Assembly (NCBI RefSeq): GCF_000818015.1
Contig: NZ_CP007511.1
Span: 3,668,501 to 3,732,500 of the forward strand
Length of the DNA stretch: 64,000 nucleotides
Origin: Stutzerimonas balearica DSM 6083
Lineage (GTDB): Bacteria > Pseudomonadota > Gammaproteobacteria > Pseudomonadales > Pseudomonadaceae
Direction of reading: 5' to 3'
Positions 18,517-27,242 of this stretch are shown in pieces. The position numbers were made by a program, and so were the translations under genes. The first letter of the stretch is position 1, and the number at the start of each line of letters is the position of its first letter. The notes under the pieces were generated by a model that worked only from the letters and a program-made list of their open reading frames with translations, made no database searches and had not been told where the DNA came from.

Positions 18517-19050
18517 ATGGCGCTGAAACCCGGCAAGAACCTCGATGAACTCTGCTATCCGTTCATCTACGAAACCGCTTACCTGTGCGATTACGAGGTC
18601 ATCACCGACGAGCTGTGCGGGCACATCGGGGCGGTGCTGGCAGACCTGCCGGACGAGATGGTCGACCTGCGTGCCGACCTCGAGCAGCTGCAGCCGCTGG
18701 CCTTCCACCTCAACGGCTCGGTGCGCGGGCGGCTGGCGATCGACGAAACGCACATTGCCTGGCTGACGCAGCGGCTCGCGCACTATCGTGCCGAGGTCGC
18801 CGAACGGCTCACCGGCTTCGTCCTGCCGCGCGGCACGGCGCCGGTGCCGCAGCTGCATCTGGCGCGCTCGGCGGCGAAAAAAGCCATCCGCGCGCTGGTG
18901 CGGGTCGATGAAGAGGGGCGCGAAGTGCCCATGCTGCTGCCGCGGCTGCTCAACCTGATGTGCAACTTCTGCTTTACCCTGACACTGGTGATCAACCAGC
19001 GGCGCGGTGTGGCCGAGGTGCCGTTCAAGAGCGAAAGCTACGGCCGCTGA
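18517..19050 (+). CDS. Divergent PduO-type cobalamin adenosyltransferase-like protein
   Basis: The 177-residue helical protein keeps the second half of the PduO-type ATP:cob(I)alamin adenosyltransferase signature: FVLPRG, then LHLARSAAKKAIRALVR, then LLPRLLNLMCNFCFTLTLVIN. The N-terminal ATP-binding segment of active enzymes (TKTGDxG) is absent; the protein opens instead with MALKPGKNLDELCYPFIYE. It may be a non-catalytic corrinoid-binding protein or a variant enzyme. Its place as last gene of the riboswitch-controlled btu operon ties it to B12 use. The ATG at 18517 has GAGGTGAAG upstream; a GTG at 18508 is less likely. Confidence 0.7.
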   Translation: MALKPGKNLDELCYPFIYETAYLCDYEVITDELCGHIGAVLADLPDEMVDLRADLEQLQPLAFHLNGSVRGRLAIDETHIAWLTQRLAHYRAEVAERLTGFVLPRGTAPVPQLHLARSAAKKAIRALVRVDEEGREVPMLLPRLLNLMCNFCFTLTLVINQRRGVAEVPFKSESYGR

Positions 19051-19056
19051 TACGCC

Positions 19057-19464
19057 TCAGGCGAGCTGGCGCGGAATGCGGTAGAGCAGGAACAGCACCA
19101 GGCTGGCACCGACCAGCAGCAACCGCGCGATGGGCTCCAGGCCGCAGAGCGCACCAAGCGCGGCAGACCAGCCCGGCAACGATGCCACCAGCAGGCCACG
19201 GCGGCGAACACGGCGCAAAGCCGCCCAGGCCTGGGCCTCGAGATCGCTGCCCAGCGCCTGCTCGGTAGCGATCAGCTGGTGCTTGAAGGCGGTAAAGCGA
19301 CCCAGGCTGGGAAACAGCCCGACCAGTCCGAGTGCGAACGACACCAGCGCGCCCTGCTCGGCCAGCGGCGGCAGGCGACCGAGCAGCAGCACCGGCACGA
19401 CCAGCAGCACGATGTGCAGCCAGCCATCGCGCACCAGCCGGCGGCGCCATTGCGCGCGCGTCAT
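19057..19464 (-). CDS. Conserved membrane protein of unknown function
   Basis: The 135-residue protein has hydrophobic segments near residues 14-30, 38-52, 93-110 and 112-128 and basic loops (RRVRRRG), so it is probably an inner-membrane protein. Its start overlaps the ribA stop by four bases (ATGA), implying co-translation with GTP cyclohydrolase II. A similar unknown gene follows ribA in P. aeruginosa. It converges on the btu operon end with 6 bases between. Function unknown. Confidence 0.7.
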   Translation of the reverse strand: MTRAQWRRRLVRDGWLHIVLLVVPVLLLGRLPPLAEQGALVSFALGLVGLFPSLGRFTAFKHQLIATEQALGSDLEAQAWAALRRVRRRGLLVASLPGWSAALGALCGLEPIARLLLVGASLVLFLLYRIPRQLA

Positions 19465-20078
19465 GATTGCTCGGCTTCGCCCTGGTGGATCTCGCCGAGC
19501 AGGTGCCCAAGCTTGCCGGCCTTGGTCGCCAGGTACTTGCGGTTGTAGGGGTTGTGCGCGATCTGCAACGGCTTGCGCTCGGCAATGCGGATGCCGAAGC
19601 CCTGCAAGGCCTTCATCTTGCGCGGGTTGTTGGTCATCAGCTTGATCTCGCGGATGCCCAGGTGCTCGAGCATCGGCAGGCAGATGGCGTAGTCGCGCAT
19701 GTCGGGCGCAAAGCCCAGACGCTCGTTGGCCTCCACCGTATCGGCGCCGCCATCCTGCAGCTCATAGGCGCGGATCTTGTTCAGCAGGCCGATGCCACGG
19801 CCCTCCTGCCGCAGGTAGAGCAGCACGCCGCGCCCTTCGGCCGCGATGGCCTGCAGCGCGGCCTCCAGCTGTGCACCACAGTCGCAGCGCAGGCTGAACA
19901 GCGCGTCACCGGTCAGGCATTCGGAATGCAGACGGCCCAGCACCGGCTCGCCGTCCGCCACATCGCCCATCGTCAGCGCAACATGCTCCTTGCCCGTATC
20001 CTGGTCGAGAAATCCATGCATGGTGAACACGCCGAACGGCGTCGGCAGTTTGGAGGCAGCGACGAAAACGACAGACAC
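19461..20078 (-). CDS. ribA: GTP cyclohydrolase II RibA
   Basis: The 205-residue enzyme opens the GTP ring in the first step of riboflavin synthesis. Zinc ligands are C54, C65 and C67 ([18 protein letters not shown]). The GTP site includes [12 protein letters not shown] and the later [13 protein letters not shown]. These zinc and catalytic residues are complete, unlike the cyclohydrolase-like half of the RibBA-type protein at 23.4-24.5 kb. This is therefore probably the cell's working cyclohydrolase II. Confidence 0.95.
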   Translation of the reverse strand: MSVVFVAASKLPTPFGVFTMHGFLDQDTGKEHVALTMGDVADGEPVLGRLHSECLTGDALFSLRCDCGAQLEAALQAIAAEGRGVLLYLRQEGRGIGLLNKIRAYELQDGGADTVEANERLGFAPDMRDYAICLPMLEHLGIREIKLMTNNPRKMKALQGFGIRIAERKPLQIAHNPYNRKYLATKAGKLGHLLGEIHQGEAEQS

Positions 20079-20189
20079 GGGCGGAACCCCAGAGACGGAA
20101 AAGCGGATATTGTAACATCAACTCGCTGCGGCAGAGCGTAGGCCGAATGCTGTTCGGGGCATTCAGCCGGTCGATCGCAGAGCCTCGTC

Positions 20190-20837
20190 CTACAGCTTCG
20201 ATTCCAGCATGAGCATGCCCTGCTCCTCGCGCCAGCTGACCCGATTGAGGAAACTCATGCCCAGCAGCGCATCGGTCGGCGCATCCCCCTGCACCACCAC
20301 CGCTTCGACGCCAAGCACCTCGATGGCGCCAACCTTGACCCGGTTCAGATGGACCCGCCAGGCCTTTGCCGTGCCGCTCGCCGTGCTCACCACCATCGGC
20401 TTGCCGTCGACCCGGTGATCGATGCCCAGCCGGCGCGCCTGGTTCTCGTTGATCGCCACGGACGTCGCGCCGGTGTCGACGAGAAACTGCACCGGCTGGC
20501 CGTCGATCGAACCGGCCACCCAGTAGTGGCCACCGAGCCCCTTGGCCACACTCAGCTGCGTGCGTGCCGGCGCAGCATAGCCACCGGAATACTCACGGCT
20601 GAGCTCGTAGCGACGCTCGACGCCGTCGACCCGAAGCACCGCGCCACGGGCATCGGCGCTGACCACCTCGACGCCGCCGGGACCTCGCCCGCCAACGCGC
20701 ACCAGCTTGCGCTGGCCATCGACATTGAGCACTGCGGCATTGGGAAACAACCCGACCACCTGCACGCTCGAGGCACTCTGGGCAACCGGAGGCAGCAGTG
20801 AAAGCAGGCAGGCGAACAGCAGGTTGGCGCGGCGCAT
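20190..20837 (-). CDS. Retropepsin-like aspartic protease, TIGR02281 family
   Basis: The 215-residue protein has a signal peptide (ending AQSAS) and a C-terminal single-domain aspartic protease unit: active-site FLVDTGATSVAIN, then DALLGMSFLNRVSW. Retroviral-type proteases work as dimers with one DTG from each chain. It probably acts in the periplasm; the substrate is unknown. It lies between pgpA and ribA, as a homologue does in P. aeruginosa. An ATG at 20843 and a GTG at 20852 are alternative starts. Confidence 0.82.
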   Translation of the reverse strand: MRRANLLFACLLSLLPPVAQSASSVQVVGLFPNAAVLNVDGQRKLVRVGGRGPGGVEVVSADARGAVLRVDGVERRYELSREYSGGYAAPARTQLSVAKGLGGHYWVAGSIDGQPVQFLVDTGATSVAINENQARRLGIDHRVDGKPMVVSTASGTAKAWRVHLNRVKVGAIEVLGVEAVVVQGDAPTDALLGMSFLNRVSWREEQGMLMLESKL

Positions 20838-20917
20838 GGTCATCCATCTCACGGTCGGAACAGGGGCACGATCTTCCGTCAGGCAGAGTTACCCTGCCGC
20901 GACCTGCCGCACAATCA

Positions 20918-21481
20918 TCAGCCCAGCGCGACGATCAGCCCCTGCAGCACCGCCCAGGCCGCCACCCCGGCAAGGATGTCGTCGAGCATGATGCCCAACC
21001 CGCCATCGACATGGCGGTCGACCCAGCTGATCGGCCAGGGCTTGAGGATGTCCATCACGCGGAACAGCACGAAGCCGGCGAGCAGCCAGTGCCAGCCGGC
21101 CGGCACCAGCCAGAAGGTGATCCAGATACCGACGAACTCGTCCCAGACGATGCCCTCGTGGTCGTGCACACCCAGGTCCCGCGCCACCTTGCCGCACAGC
21201 CAGACGCCGAACACCAGGCCCGCCGCCAGCAGCACCGCGTACGCCCAGCCGGGCAGCAGTTGCCAGAGCGGCACGAACAGCAGCGCCACCAGCGAGCCCC
21301 AGGTGCCAGGGGCCTTGGGCATCAGCCCGGAACCGAAGCCGAAGGCCAGGTTCTGCCAGGGGTTGCGCCATATCGCGGGGCGCACTTCGTCGCTGGTGGC
21401 CTGGTGTATTTCGCTCAAGACTCGGTCCTTTTCTATGTACGGATCGGCCTGCCGGAACTCAGCCGAAATGGGTGTAGCCAT
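20918..21481 (-). CDS. pgpA: Phosphatidylglycerophosphatase A
   Basis: The 187-residue inner-membrane protein has the PgpA hallmarks: FGSGLMPKAPGTWGSL near residue 49, DLGVHDHEGIVWDEFVG near 102, and FRVMDILKPWPI near 140. It removes phosphate from phosphatidylglycerophosphate in phospholipid synthesis. The ATG at 21481 overlaps the thiL stop by 23 bases; the start is uncertain because the first 35 residues are not conserved in the family as I remember it. The thiL-pgpA pairing is common in gammaproteobacteria. Confidence 0.9.
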   Translation of the reverse strand: MATPISAEFRQADPYIEKDRVLSEIHQATSDEVRPAIWRNPWQNLAFGFGSGLMPKAPGTWGSLVALLFVPLWQLLPGWAYAVLLAAGLVFGVWLCGKVARDLGVHDHEGIVWDEFVGIWITFWLVPAGWHWLLAGFVLFRVMDILKPWPISWVDRHVDGGLGIMLDDILAGVAAWAVLQGLIVALG

Positions 21482-22418
21482 GCGCGGTGACGCGGATTTC
21501 ATCACCCGCGGTATCGACCAGAGCCACGCCCTGTCCCGCCTCGACCCGGCCGATCGGCCACAGCGGCCAGCCGGCTTCGAGCAAAGCGGGCAACTCGGCG
21601 GGCGGCAGGGTGAACGCCAACAGGTAGTCGTCGCCGCCGGCCAGCGCACAGCGCTCGGCCTCTGCCGTGCCGAGCAGTGCCACCGCGGCCGGCGACAGCG
21701 GCAGGCGCGATTGCTCGACGACCAGCCGCACGCCCGAGGCGCGGGCGATGTGGCCACAGTCGGCAAGCAGGCCGTCCGAGATGTCCAGCGCCGCACTCGC
21801 CCTGCCGCGCAGCGCCTCGCCGAGGGCCAGCTGCGGCTCGGGCGACCAGTAGCGCGCCAGCAAGTGCTCGGCCACGGCCGGCTCGGCCTTTTGCTCGCCG
21901 AGCACCAGCGGCAAGGCCGCCGCGCCCTCGCCGAGCACACCGCCGACGCAGAGCAGATCGCCCGGCCGTGCACCGTGCCGGGTCAGGGCCTGCCCCGCGG
22001 GGACGCGACCGAACACGGTGACCGTCAGGCACAACGGCCCGCAGGTGGTGTCCCCGCCAAGCAGACGCATGCTGCAGGCCAGTGCCATCTCGTCGAGGCC
22101 GCGGGCGAACTCGCCGAGCCAGAGCGGATCGGCCGACGGCAAGGTCAATGCGAGGGTGAAGCCGATGGGCGCAGCGGCCATCGCCGCCAGATCGCTGGTG
22201 GCCACCGCCAGGGCGCGCTGGCCGAGCAGGAAGGGGTCGCAGCCGTCGGGAAAATGCACGCCGGCGACCAGCGTATCGGTAGACACCGCCAGCTGCTCGC
22301 CAGGGGGCAACTGGAGCAGGGCGCAGTCATCGCCGATGCCAAGCACGACTTCGCCGCCGGACCTGGCACAGGCCGCGGCGGCGAAGTAATGGCGGATCAG
22401 CTCGAACTCACCCAGCAA
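21459..22418 (-). CDS. thiL: Thiamine-monophosphate kinase
   Basis: The 319-residue AIR-synthase-fold kinase makes thiamine diphosphate from the monophosphate. Metal and ATP motifs are visible: VVLGIGDDCALL near residue 25, STDTLVAGVHF, and ALDISDGLLADCGH. A TTG at 22418 is preferred as start because it yields the usual LGEFELIRHYF beginning, lies 11 bases after the nusB stop, and has GAGG at the right distance. A GTG at 22457 would lie inside nusB. Confidence 0.9.
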   Translation of the reverse strand: MLGEFELIRHYFAAAACARSGGEVVLGIGDDCALLQLPPGEQLAVSTDTLVAGVHFPDGCDPFLLGQRALAVATSDLAAMAAAPIGFTLALTLPSADPLWLGEFARGLDEMALACSMRLLGGDTTCGPLCLTVTVFGRVPAGQALTRHGARPGDLLCVGGVLGEGAAALPLVLGEQKAEPAVAEHLLARYWSPEPQLALGEALRGRASAALDISDGLLADCGHIARASGVRLVVEQSRLPLSPAAVALLGTAEAERCALAGGDDYLLAFTLPPAELPALLEAGWPLWPIGRVEAGQGVALVDTAGDEIRVTAHGYTHFG

Positions 22419-22428
22419 GGCGCGGGCC

Positions 22429-22914
22429 TCAGCGCTTCTGGCTGCGCACTTCGGCACTGCGCAGGGACGGCGCCAGCTTGTCCAGCACGCCGTTGACGAA
22501 CTTGTGCCCGTCGGTGGCGCCGAAGGTCTTGGCCAGCTCGATGCCCTCGTTGATCACCACGCGGTAGGGCACGTCGATGCGCTTCATCAGCTCGTAGGTG
22601 CACAGGCGCAGGATCGCCAGTTCCACCGGGTCCAGCTCGTCGAGGGCGCGGTCCAGGTGCGGGGTAATCGCCTGATCGACATCGCCCTTGTTGCGCGCCA
22701 CACCGTTGAGCAGCTCATGGAAGTAGGCGCCGTCGACACCGCTGAAATCGTTGTCGACGCGAAACTGCGCTTCGATCTCGTTGAGGCTCTGGCCGGCCAT
22801 GTGCCACTGGTACAGCGCCTGCATCGCCAGGCTGCGCGCGACCCGGCGGGTCGCGATCTTACCCTTGGCCTTGGGCTGCGGGGCGTCCTGGCTGTCGTCG
22901 CGGTTCAGACTCAC
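22429..22914 (-). CDS. nusB: Transcription antitermination factor NusB
   Basis: The 161-residue helical RNA-binding protein works with NusE (ribosomal S10, also in this window) in rRNA antitermination. Family segments include [16 protein letters not shown] near residue 26, [17 protein letters not shown] near 93 and [17 protein letters not shown] near 116. The GTG start overlaps the ribH stop (GTGA), so translation is coupled. The ribH-nusB pairing is typical of gammaproteobacteria. Confidence 0.93.
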   Translation of the reverse strand: MSLNRDDSQDAPQPKAKGKIATRRVARSLAMQALYQWHMAGQSLNEIEAQFRVDNDFSGVDGAYFHELLNGVARNKGDVDQAITPHLDRALDELDPVELAILRLCTYELMKRIDVPYRVVINEGIELAKTFGATDGHKFVNGVLDKLAPSLRSAEVRSQKR

Positions 22915-23387
22915 TTGGCCTCCAGCTGCGCGAGCAGGCTCACCATTTCCAGTGCGGAGAGTGCGGCTTCGGTGCCCTTGTTGCCGGCCTTGGTGCCGGA
23001 ACGCTCGATGGCCTGCTCGATGGAGTCGACGGTCAGCACGCCGAAGGCAACCGGCACACCGAATTCCATGGATACCTGTGCCAGGCCCTTGGTGCACTCG
23101 CCGGCGACATATTCGAAGTGCGGCGTGCCGCCACGGATTACCGCGCCAAGCGCGACGATGGCGTCGTATTCACCCTGCTGGGCGACCTTTTGTGCAACCA
23201 GTGGAATCTCGAAGGCGCCCGGGGCGCGGATCAGCGTGATGTCGTCCTCGCGAACGCCGTGGCGCACCAGCGCATCGACCGCGCCGCTGACCAGGCTCTC
23301 GACGACGAAGCTGTTGAAGCGGCCCACTACCAGGGCGTACTTGCCTTGCGGGGCGATGAAGGTACCTTCGATGGTCTTCAGGGGCAT
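22911..23387 (-). CDS. ribH: 6,7-dimethyl-8-ribityllumazine synthase
   Basis: The 158-residue enzyme joins the RibA/RibD product to dihydroxybutanone phosphate in the second-last step of riboflavin synthesis. Typical stretches are [15 protein letters not shown] near residue 22, [13 protein letters not shown] near 54, [14 protein letters not shown] near 81 (with the catalytic His) and [12 protein letters not shown] near 113. A stem-loop precedes it after ribBA, so its level may be set apart from ribBA. Confidence 0.95.
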   Translation of the reverse strand: MPLKTIEGTFIAPQGKYALVVGRFNSFVVESLVSGAVDALVRHGVREDDITLIRAPGAFEIPLVAQKVAQQGEYDAIVALGAVIRGGTPHFEYVAGECTKGLAQVSMEFGVPVAFGVLTVDSIEQAIERSGTKAGNKGTEAALSALEMVSLLAQLEAK

Positions 23388-23415
23388 GGGTGAATTCTCA
23401 TCTCTTAAAGAACGA

Positions 23416-23442
23416 AAGGCGCCGCGGTCTGCGCGGCGCCTT
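23416..23442 (-). terminator. Stem-loop between ribBA and ribH (possible attenuator)
   Basis: AAGGCGCCGC (23416-23425) and GCGGCGCCTT (23433-23442) form a perfect 10-base stem with a 7-base loop. Read on the minus strand it is followed by TCGTTCTTTAAG, a broken T-run. It may end part of the transcript after ribBA or mark a processing point. Confidence 0.55.
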
Positions 23443-23445
23443 GGA

Positions 23446-24522
23446 TTATTCGGCCGGGACGTATTCTACAACTTCCAGGTCGAAGCCGGATATCGCATTG
23501 AACTTCATTGGCGAGCTCATCAGGCGCATCTTGCGCACGCCCAGATCGCGCAGGATCTGCGAGCCGGCGCCGACGGTGCTGTAGGTGCTCGGCGTCTTCG
23601 GTTCCTCGCGCAGGTTGGCGAGGATCTGCTCGCCGCCGGGCTGATGGCCGAGCAGCAGCACCACGCCGGCGCCGGCCTCGGCGACCTGGGCCATGGCCGC
23701 GCGCAGGCTCCAGCGCCCCGGCTGGCGGACCATCAGCAGGTCGCGCAGCGGGTCCATATTGTGCACGCGCACCAGGGTCGGCTGCTCGGGCTGGATCGCC
23801 CCCAGGGTCAGCGCCATGTGCACGTCGCCTTCGACCGAGTCGCGGTAGGTCACCAGGTTGAACTGGCCGAGTTCGCTGTCCAGCGGCTGCTCGGAAACGC
23901 GCTCGACGGTACGCTCGTGCAGCAGACGGTAGTGGATCAGGTCGGCGATGGTGCCGATCTTCAGGTCATGCTCGGCGGCGAACACCTCGAGCTCCGGGCG
24001 TCGGGCCATGGTGCCGTCGTCGTTCATGATCTCGCAGATCACCCCGCTCGGCTCGAAGCCGGCCATGCGCGCCAGGTCGCAGGCGGCCTCGGTGTGGCCG
24101 GCACGGGCGAGCACACCGCCGGGCTGCGCCATCAGCGGAAAGATGTGCCCGGGGCTGACGATGTCTTCGGCCTTGGCGTTCTTCGCCACTGCAGCTTGTA
24201 CGGTGCGCGCGCGGTCGGCGGCGGAAATGCCGGTGGTCACGCCCTCGGCGGCTTCGATCGACACGGTGAACTTGGTGCCGAAGCCCGAGCCGTTGCGCGG
24301 TGCCATCAGCGGCAACTTGAGCAGTTCGCAGCGCTGACGGCTCATGGGCATGCAGATCAGGCCGCGCGCGTGCTTGGCCATGAAGTTGATGTGCTCGGCG
24401 GTCACGCATTCGGAGGCGATGATGATGTCGCCCTCGTTCTCGCGGTCCTCGTCATCCATGAGGATGACCATCTTGCCGGCGCGGATGTCTTCGATCAGTT
24501 CTTCTGCGGTATTCAGGGCCAT
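23446..24522 (-). CDS. ribBA: 3,4-dihydroxy-2-butanone-4-phosphate synthase with degenerate cyclohydrolase II domain
   Basis: The 358-residue protein has an intact RibB half (residues 1 to about 205) with the metal-binding [10 protein letters not shown] at 23-32 and later [14 protein letters not shown]. The second half keeps the cyclohydrolase II fold outline, but lacks the zinc cysteines: where RibA has HSECLTGD and CDCG, this protein reads [12 protein letters not shown]. It therefore should make the four-carbon lumazine precursor but not open GTP, a task left to RibA at 19.5 kb. Such hybrids are usual in Pseudomonas and have been called RibBX. Confidence 0.92.
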   Translation of the reverse strand: MALNTAEELIEDIRAGKMVILMDDEDRENEGDIIIASECVTAEHINFMAKHARGLICMPMSRQRCELLKLPLMAPRNGSGFGTKFTVSIEAAEGVTTGISAADRARTVQAAVAKNAKAEDIVSPGHIFPLMAQPGGVLARAGHTEAACDLARMAGFEPSGVICEIMNDDGTMARRPELEVFAAEHDLKIGTIADLIHYRLLHERTVERVSEQPLDSELGQFNLVTYRDSVEGDVHMALTLGAIQPEQPTLVRVHNMDPLRDLLMVRQPGRWSLRAAMAQVAEAGAGVVLLLGHQPGGEQILANLREEPKTPSTYSTVGAGSQILRDLGVRKMRLMSSPMKFNAISGFDLEVVEYVPAE

Positions 24523-24532
24523 GCTGGCAGTC

Positions 24533-25195
24533 TCACTTGTTCAGGTAGCCGTGTTCGGCGAGGAAGGCTTCGCTGATGCCGTTCGGGCTCGGCTCGGCGG
24601 CCTTGTCGCCCAGCAGCAGGCGCTCCAGGTAGCGCGCCAGCAGGTCCACTTCGAGGTTGACCCGACGGCCCGGCCGATAGTCGGCCATGATCGTCTCGGC
24701 CAGGGTGTGCGGCACGATGGTCAGCTCGAACTCGGCGCCATTGACCGCATTGACCGTGAGGCTGGTGCCATCGACGGTGATCGAGCCCTTGAGCGCGATG
24801 TAGCGGGCCAGCTCGCGCGGTGCGCGGATGCGGAACTGCACGGCGCGGGCGTTATCCTCGCGGGCGACGATCTCGCCGACGCCATCGACATGGCCGCTGA
24901 CCAGATGCCCGCCGAGGTGGCTGGTAGGCGTCAGGGCCTTTTCCAGGTTGACCCGGCTGCCGGTCTTGAGGTCGACGAAGGCGGTGCGCGCCAAGGTCTC
25001 GCGGCTGACATCGGCCCAGAAGCCGTCGCCGGGCAGCTCCACCGCGGTCAGGCAGACGCCGTTGACCGCGATGCTGTCGCCGAGCTTGACGTCAGCCAGG
25101 TCGAGCTTGCCGGTGGATACATAGACGCGCACGTCGCCGCCCTTGGGCGTCATCGCGCGGATGCTGCCGATCGCTTCGATTATTCCGGTGAACAT
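24533..25195 (-). CDS. ribE: Riboflavin synthase (alpha chain)
   Basis: The 220-residue enzyme makes riboflavin from two lumazine molecules. It has two internally repeated lumazine-binding domains, each with a matching motif: VNGVCLTA near residue 44 and VDGTSLTVN near 141. It begins MFTGIIEAIG as usual for the family, with GGGAGG upstream. It is called ribC in some Pseudomonas annotations. It is the first full gene after the FMN riboswitch, which should lower its expression when FMN is abundant. Confidence 0.95.
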   Translation of the reverse strand: MFTGIIEAIGSIRAMTPKGGDVRVYVSTGKLDLADVKLGDSIAVNGVCLTAVELPGDGFWADVSRETLARTAFVDLKTGSRVNLEKALTPTSHLGGHLVSGHVDGVGEIVAREDNARAVQFRIRAPRELARYIALKGSITVDGTSLTVNAVNGAEFELTIVPHTLAETIMADYRPGRRVNLEVDLLARYLERLLLGDKAAEPSPNGISEAFLAEHGYLNK

Positions 25196-25230
25196 GTGGC
25201 CTCCCTGTCGAGGCCGAGGAACGAATGCAT
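25180..25230 (-). CDS. Possible 16-codon leader ORF overlapping the ribE start
   Basis: On the minus strand an ATG (25230-25228) preceded by AGGAG at 8 bases opens a 16-residue frame (MHSFLGLDREATCSPE) that stops with TAA at 25182-25180, 16 bases inside ribE in another frame. The AGGAG overlaps a hairpin arm. This arrangement could couple ribE translation to leader translation. There is no independent evidence that it is expressed. Confidence 0.3.
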   Translation of the reverse strand: MHSFLGLDREATCSPE

Positions 25231-25240
25231 TCAGTGAACT

Positions 25241-25259
25241 CCTGTTTGTGAAAAACAGG
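25241..25259 (-). promoter_or_regulatory. Hairpin overlapping the leader-ORF ribosome site
   Basis: CCTGTTT (25241-25247) pairs with AAACAGG (25253-25259) across a 5-base loop. On the minus strand the 3' arm ends in AAACAGG and runs into AGGAG, the ribosome site of the small leader ORF. It lies between the FMN riboswitch and ribE, where the switch's output element is expected. The link to riboswitch switching is inferred. Confidence 0.45.
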
Positions 25260-25316
25260 GCAATGCAGATCGCAGGGACTGGCCCGCCGCCGAACGGCGC
25301 CGCCTGAACATCCCGC

Positions 25317-25450
25317 TCTCTCTCATCCGGACTATGACCGTCGGCTCCGGAATCGCACCGGATCTGCTGACCTCGCCGATCAGGCGGCGAGCGCTCGCGG
25401 GCTGGGCTTGCGCCATCACCGCCGGTGGGGAATTTCGCCCCGCCCTGAGA
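25317..25450 (-). promoter_or_regulatory. FMN riboswitch (RFN element)
   Basis: Read on the minus strand, the conserved RFN pieces occur in order: AGGGCGGGGCGAAATTCCCC, then ACCGGCGGTGATG, then AGCCCGCGAGCGC, GATCAGCAGATCCGGTG, ATTCCGGAGCCGACGGT and CATAGTCCGGATGAGAGAG. It lies between ribD and ribE and about 120 bases before the ribE start. FMN binding would repress ribE and downstream genes. Confidence 0.95.
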
Positions 25451-25560
25451 ACGTCGGGCCTCGCGGCCCGGGCGAGTTTTTATCACAAATGCGCACAAGG
25501 TGCAGCCAAACGCAGCGATTCGGTGTCCCGCGCCGGTCACCCGGCCTGGCGCGGCGCCCT

Positions 25561-26658
25561 CTACTTCGGCGTTGCGACGATCTTCCAGTCCCCGCCTACC
25601 GCGCGAATATCGCGGATGCAGAGTTCGCGCGCCTCGCTCATGCGCTCGAGCGGCAACTCGAGCAGCGGCCGCGCCGAAGAACCGAGGAACTTGGCGGCGA
25701 CGAACAGCTGGTATTCGTCGATCAGGCCCTGCGCGGCGAAGGCGCCGACCAGGCGCGGGCCGGCCTCGACCAGCACCTCGTTGGCGCCTCGCGCGGCCAG
25801 CTCGCCAAGCAGGGCTGCGAGATCGACGCGCCCCTCGCCAAGCGTCAGCAGCTCGTGGCCGGCAGCGCGGTAGGGCGCGGCGTCGACCGAAGCGGCGGCA
25901 GCCACCAGCGCCGGCCCGGCCTGGAAGAACGGCGCGCCCAGCGGCACCCGCCCGCGCCCATCGACCAGCACCCGCAGCGGCGGGCGCGACAGTGCCAGCG
26001 CCGTCTGCGCCTCATCCAGCCCCAGCTCGGCGCCGCGCACGGTCAGCCGCGCGCCGTCCATCAGCACGGTATCGGCGCCGGTCAGCACCACGCTGGCGCG
26101 GGCGCGCAGGCGCTGCACCTCGGCGCGGGCCGCCGGTCCGGTGATCCACTGGCTCTCGCCGCTGGCCATCGCGGTGCGCCCGTCCAGGCTCATCGCCAGC
26201 TTGGCGCTGACGAACGGCAGGCCGCTTTCCATGCGTTTGATGAAACCGCGGTTGAGTTCGCGCGCCTCGCCCTCCAGCACCCCGCTGGCGACCTCGATGC
26301 CGACGCTGCGCAGCAGCGCCAGGCCGCGCCCGGCGACCTGCGGATTGGGGTCCTGCATGGCCGCCACCACGCGACCGACGCCAGCGGCGACCAGCGCTTC
26401 GGCGCAAGGTGGCGTACGCCCGTGATGGCTGCAGGGTTCCAGGGTGACGTAGGCGGTGGCGCCGCGGGCCTGCTCGCCGGCCTGGCGCAGGGCATGCACT
26501 TCGGCGTGCGGCTCGCCGGCGCGTAGGTGCCAGCCCTCGCCGACCAGCTGGCCGTCCTTGACGATCACACAGCCGACCCGCGGGTTCGGGTGGGTGGAAT
26601 ACAGGCCCTGGCGCGCCAGCTGCAGCGCGCGGGCCATCCACGCCTGATCGGGCAGCAT
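25561..26658 (-). CDS. ribD: Bifunctional pyrimidine deaminase/reductase RibD
   Basis: The 365-residue enzyme carries out the second and third steps of riboflavin synthesis. The N-terminal deaminase domain has zinc motifs HAEVHAL (near residue 51) and TLEPCSHHGRTPPC (near 72). The C-terminal reductase domain begins near residue 147 (FVSAKLAMSLDGRTA) and includes EVLVEAGPRL. It overlaps nrdR by ATGA and is upstream of the FMN riboswitch, so it is not under that switch unless transcription reads through. Confidence 0.95.
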   Translation of the reverse strand: MLPDQAWMARALQLARQGLYSTHPNPRVGCVIVKDGQLVGEGWHLRAGEPHAEVHALRQAGEQARGATAYVTLEPCSHHGRTPPCAEALVAAGVGRVVAAMQDPNPQVAGRGLALLRSVGIEVASGVLEGEARELNRGFIKRMESGLPFVSAKLAMSLDGRTAMASGESQWITGPAARAEVQRLRARASVVLTGADTVLMDGARLTVRGAELGLDEAQTALALSRPPLRVLVDGRGRVPLGAPFFQAGPALVAAAASVDAAPYRAAGHELLTLGEGRVDLAALLGELAARGANEVLVEAGPRLVGAFAAQGLIDEYQLFVAAKFLGSSARPLLELPLERMSEARELCIRDIRAVGGDWKIVATPK

Positions 26659-27125
26659 CAGGCCTTGCCCGGATCGCGCGAGGACAGCCGTTCGATCTCC
26701 TCGCGGAACTCGTTGAGGTCCTGGAAGCGGCGGTAGACCGAGGCGAAGCGGATGTAGGCGACCTCGTCGAGCTTCTGCAGCTCGGCCATCACCAGCTCGC
26801 CGAGCACGCGCGACTTGACCTCGCGCTCGCCGGTGGCGCGTAGCTGATGCTTGATGTGGCCAATGGCGGCCTCGAGGCGCTCGACGCTCACCGGGCGCTT
26901 CTCCAGTGCACGCTGCATGCCGGCACGCAGCTTGTCCTCGTCGAACGGCTGGCGGCTGCCATCGGACTTGATCAGACGCGGCATCACCAGTTCGGCGGTT
27001 TCAAAGGTGGTAAAGCGCTCGCCGCAGGCCAGGCATTCGCGGCGCCGACGGACCTGGTCGCCTTCGGCCACCAGACGGGAGTCGATGACCTTGGTGTCAT
27101 GCGCGCTGCAGAAGGGACAATGCAT
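26658..27125 (-). CDS. nrdR: Transcriptional repressor NrdR
   Basis: The 155-residue repressor controls ribonucleotide reductase genes in response to ATP/dATP. It has an N-terminal zinc ribbon with C3, C6 (CPFC), C31 and C34 (CLAC), then an ATP-cone domain ([20 protein letters not shown]). The ATG at 27125 gives the invariant MHCPFC start. The nrdR-ribD order is common. An operon with ribD is implied by the four-base overlap. Confidence 0.95.
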   Translation of the reverse strand: MHCPFCSAHDTKVIDSRLVAEGDQVRRRRECLACGERFTTFETAELVMPRLIKSDGSRQPFDEDKLRAGMQRALEKRPVSVERLEAAIGHIKHQLRATGEREVKSRVLGELVMAELQKLDEVAYIRFASVYRRFQDLNEFREEIERLSSRDPGKA

Positions 27126-27242
27126 GGTGACATTCGTGGTCAGAGTGTGAGGAGCGCCATGGTAGCGCATCGCCCAGGCAAGACAAACGAGGGCGCAGTA
27201 CCATGCCGTATGCCCTGCCACTGCCCCGCCGGAGGAGCCTTC

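Noticed and set aside
22504..24576. 690-codon plus-strand frame across ribH and ribBA
   Set aside because: Antisense to three well-supported riboflavin and nusB genes; no domain seen.
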